Below, piece by piece: positions 62,714 to 64,000 of a DNA stretch of 64,000 bases. The notes under the pieces were generated by a model. That model did not search any database, was not told the DNA's origin, and saw nothing but the letters and a program-made list of their open reading frames with translations. A program made the position numbers and the translations under genes. The DNA is from CAZVKN01 sp964627035 (GTDB taxonomy: Bacteria; Electryoneota; AABM5-125-24; Hatepunaeales; Hatepunaeaceae). Each line of letters begins with the position of its first letter. The stretch's first letter is position 1. Where the stretch lies: positions 1-64,000 of the forward strand of contig CAZVKN010000009.1 in NCBI GenBank assembly GCA_964627035.1. Reading direction: 5' to 3'.

Positions 62714-64000
62714 ATGAAACTATTACTGATTTCAGGCTTGCTATTGCTCGCTGTTTCTTGCAGCGACAGCAAGCCCCATAAAAATAAATCTAAAACTCAA
62801 GATATTGACCAGGCAACCCAAGTGGAACATACAAAAGTTAGACATAGAAACAGATTGGTTAGTTCGTTATCGCCATACCTGCTTCAACACGCTGATAATC
62901 CGGTGAACTGGTTCGAGTGGGGGGAAGAAGCTTTCAGAAAAGCACGTGATGAGGACAAGCCTATCTTCCTTTCCATCGGTTATTCCGCCTGTCATTGGTG
63001 TCATGTGATGGCTCATGAATCATTCGAGGATGACTCGATAGCAGCCTTTTTGAACGAACACTTTGTCAGCATAAAGGTTGACCGCGAAGAGCACCCGGAT
63101 GTTGATGAGATATACATGACCGCTGTGCAGATGATGACAGGCTCCGGCGGATGGCCCCTTACCGTCTTTTTGATGCCGGATCTGAAGCCGTTTTACGGCG
63201 GTACATATTTTCCGCCGGAAGATCGTTGGGGGCGACCCGGCTTCAAACGGATAATCAATCAGATCGCAGCAGCCTACAGAGATAATCGCGATAAGGTAAC
63301 AGAAGGTGCTGATAAATTGACTGAGCATATCCGGAATGCGAGCGTTGTTCCTGAATCAACAGGTGAGTTAAATCGTCGGTTGATTGATCAGGCGGTAGCG
63401 AACATCTCTCAGCAGTTCGATTCAATGTATGGAGGGTTCGGATCAGCTCCGAAATTTCCACCGACCGGTCAAATGGATCTGTTGCTACGTGATTTCTATC
63501 GTTCCGACGACCCAAAGCAACTAAAGATGGTGGAGCACACACTCCGTAAGATGGCACAGGGAGGCATCTTCGATCAGATCGGCGGCGGGTTCCACCGGTA
63601 CTCGACAGACCGTGAATGGCTTGTCCCGCACTTTGAAAAGATGCTGTACGACAATGCACTCCTTTCCATTTCTATGATTGACTGTTACCTTGCAAGCGGA
63701 GATGAATATTTTGCTGACATCGCGAGGAGGACACTCGATTGGGTGCTGACCGATATGGTCAGCCCGGAGGGTGGTTGCTATTCGACGCTCGATGCCGATT
63801 CTGACGGTGAAGAGGGTAAATTCTACGTCTGGGAGTTGTCGGCGATTCAAGAACTGCTCGGTCAGCAAGCCTCGCTTTTTGTTGAAGTCTATAACATAAC
63901 CGAATCAGGCAATTTTGAGCACAGCACAAACATCCCGAACATCACCACACCGATCTCAAGCGTAGCAAAGAAGCATGGTTTGTCAACTGAAGAGTTAGAG
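62714..64000 (+). CDS. YyaL/SSP411 thioredoxin-domain lipoprotein, 3' end outside window
   Basis: 429 codons are present without a stop. Lipobox LLAVSCSD with Cys16 marks a lipoprotein form of this family. The thioredoxin-like part has RLVSSLSPYLLQHADNPVNW, GYSACHWCHVM with Cys93 and Cys96, and GGWPLTVFLMPDLKPFYGGTY near residue 140. Then come FGSAPKFPP, LDWVLTDM and DADSDGEEGKFYVW, the opening of a six-hairpin alpha/alpha barrel found in sugar epimerases. The family is DUF255, length usually near 680. Biological role unsettled. Confidence 0.93.
   Translation, partial: MKLLLISGLLLLAVSCSDSKPHKNKSKTQDIDQATQVEHTKVRHRNRLVSSLSPYLLQHADNPVNWFEWGEEAFRKARDEDKPIFLSIGYSACHWCHVMAHESFEDDSIAAFLNEHFVSIKVDREEHPDVDEIYMTAVQMMTGSGGWPLTVFLMPDLKPFYGGTYFPPEDRWGRPGFKRIINQIAAAYRDNRDKVTEGADKLTEHIRNASVVPESTGELNRRLIDQAVANISQQFDSMYGGFGSAPKFPPTGQMDLLLRDFYRSDDPKQLKMVEHTLRKMAQGGIFDQIGGGFHRYSTDREWLVPHFEKMLYDNALLSISMIDCYLASGDEYFADIARRTLDWVLTDMVSPEGGCYSTLDADSDGEEGKFYVWELSAIQELLGQQASLFVEVYNITESGNFEHSTNIPNITTPISSVAKKHGLSTEELE

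Overview
The window is a dense bacterial chromosome segment, probably from an uncultured anaerobe of the FCB (Fibrobacteres-Chlorobi-Bacteroidetes) superphylum or a neighbouring candidate phylum. Evidence: two secreted proteins end in a Bacteroidetes-type (T9SS) C-terminal sorting domain of the AYPNPFNS...GR type; there are many lipoproteins and Asp-box or LVIVD-repeat surface proteins; central metabolism is anaerobic (NifJ-type pyruvate:ferredoxin oxidoreductase, Na+-pumping oxaloacetate decarboxylase, a molybdopterin/FeS/NrfD redox complex). No rRNA, tRNA, CRISPR array, transposase or phage module was recognised.

Layout. 1-1.4 kb: a PIN-like fragment and a secreted lipase-like hydrolase. 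1.4-6.6 kb (minus): a four-gene molybdoenzyme operon (catalytic subunit, FeS subunit, NrfD membrane subunit, FdhD). 7-9.2 kb: LVIVD-repeat T9SS-sorted protein. 9.4-18.1 kb: glycosyltransferase plus MsbA-like exporter, panD, class 3 lipase, msrB, PGI/PMI and malic enzyme. 18.3-24.1 kb: SPOR lipoprotein and a complete branched-chain amino acid ABC transporter (livKHMGF) whose gaps hold dispersed repeats. 24.2-30.2 kb: DUF5916 outer-membrane protein, a triple-repeat lipoprotein and an Asp-box T9SS protein. 30.5-32.4 kb: VOC protein, a hicB-hicA-hicB toxin-antitoxin cluster and parB. 32.5-34.6 kb: HD hydrolase and a methyltransferase-endonuclease fusion. 34.7-41.9 kb: an uncharacterised cluster of membrane proteins, with a NYN-domain RNase-like protein and a DUF433/RelE toxin-antitoxin cassette lodged in it. 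42-47 kb: a deoxyhypusine-synthase-like protein, DUF3108 protein and polysaccharide genes. 47-50 kb: Asp-box secreted protein and uppP. 50-54 kb: oadBAG and a FeoA protein. 54-59 kb: DHOD-like protein and nifJ. 59-62 kb: three paralogous lipoproteins and recR. The right edge holds the 5' part of a YyaL/SSP411-type thioredoxin-domain lipoprotein.

Working together: malic enzyme, oxaloacetate decarboxylase and NifJ meet at the malate/oxaloacetate/pyruvate/acetyl-CoA node and could couple it to Na+ export and reduced ferredoxin; the Liv importer supplies amino acids; the Mo/FeS/NrfD complex could link an unknown substrate to the quinone pool; GT, sugar transferase, UppP and PGI/PMI serve envelope polysaccharide synthesis.

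The most striking non-coding property is the number of dispersed hairpin families packed into nearly every intergenic gap, including a composite two-hairpin element present four times. The most promising candidates for undescribed biology are the membrane-protein cluster at 34.7-41.9 kb and the tripartite hicB-hicA-hicB unit, whose 59-residue toxin gene is easily missed.
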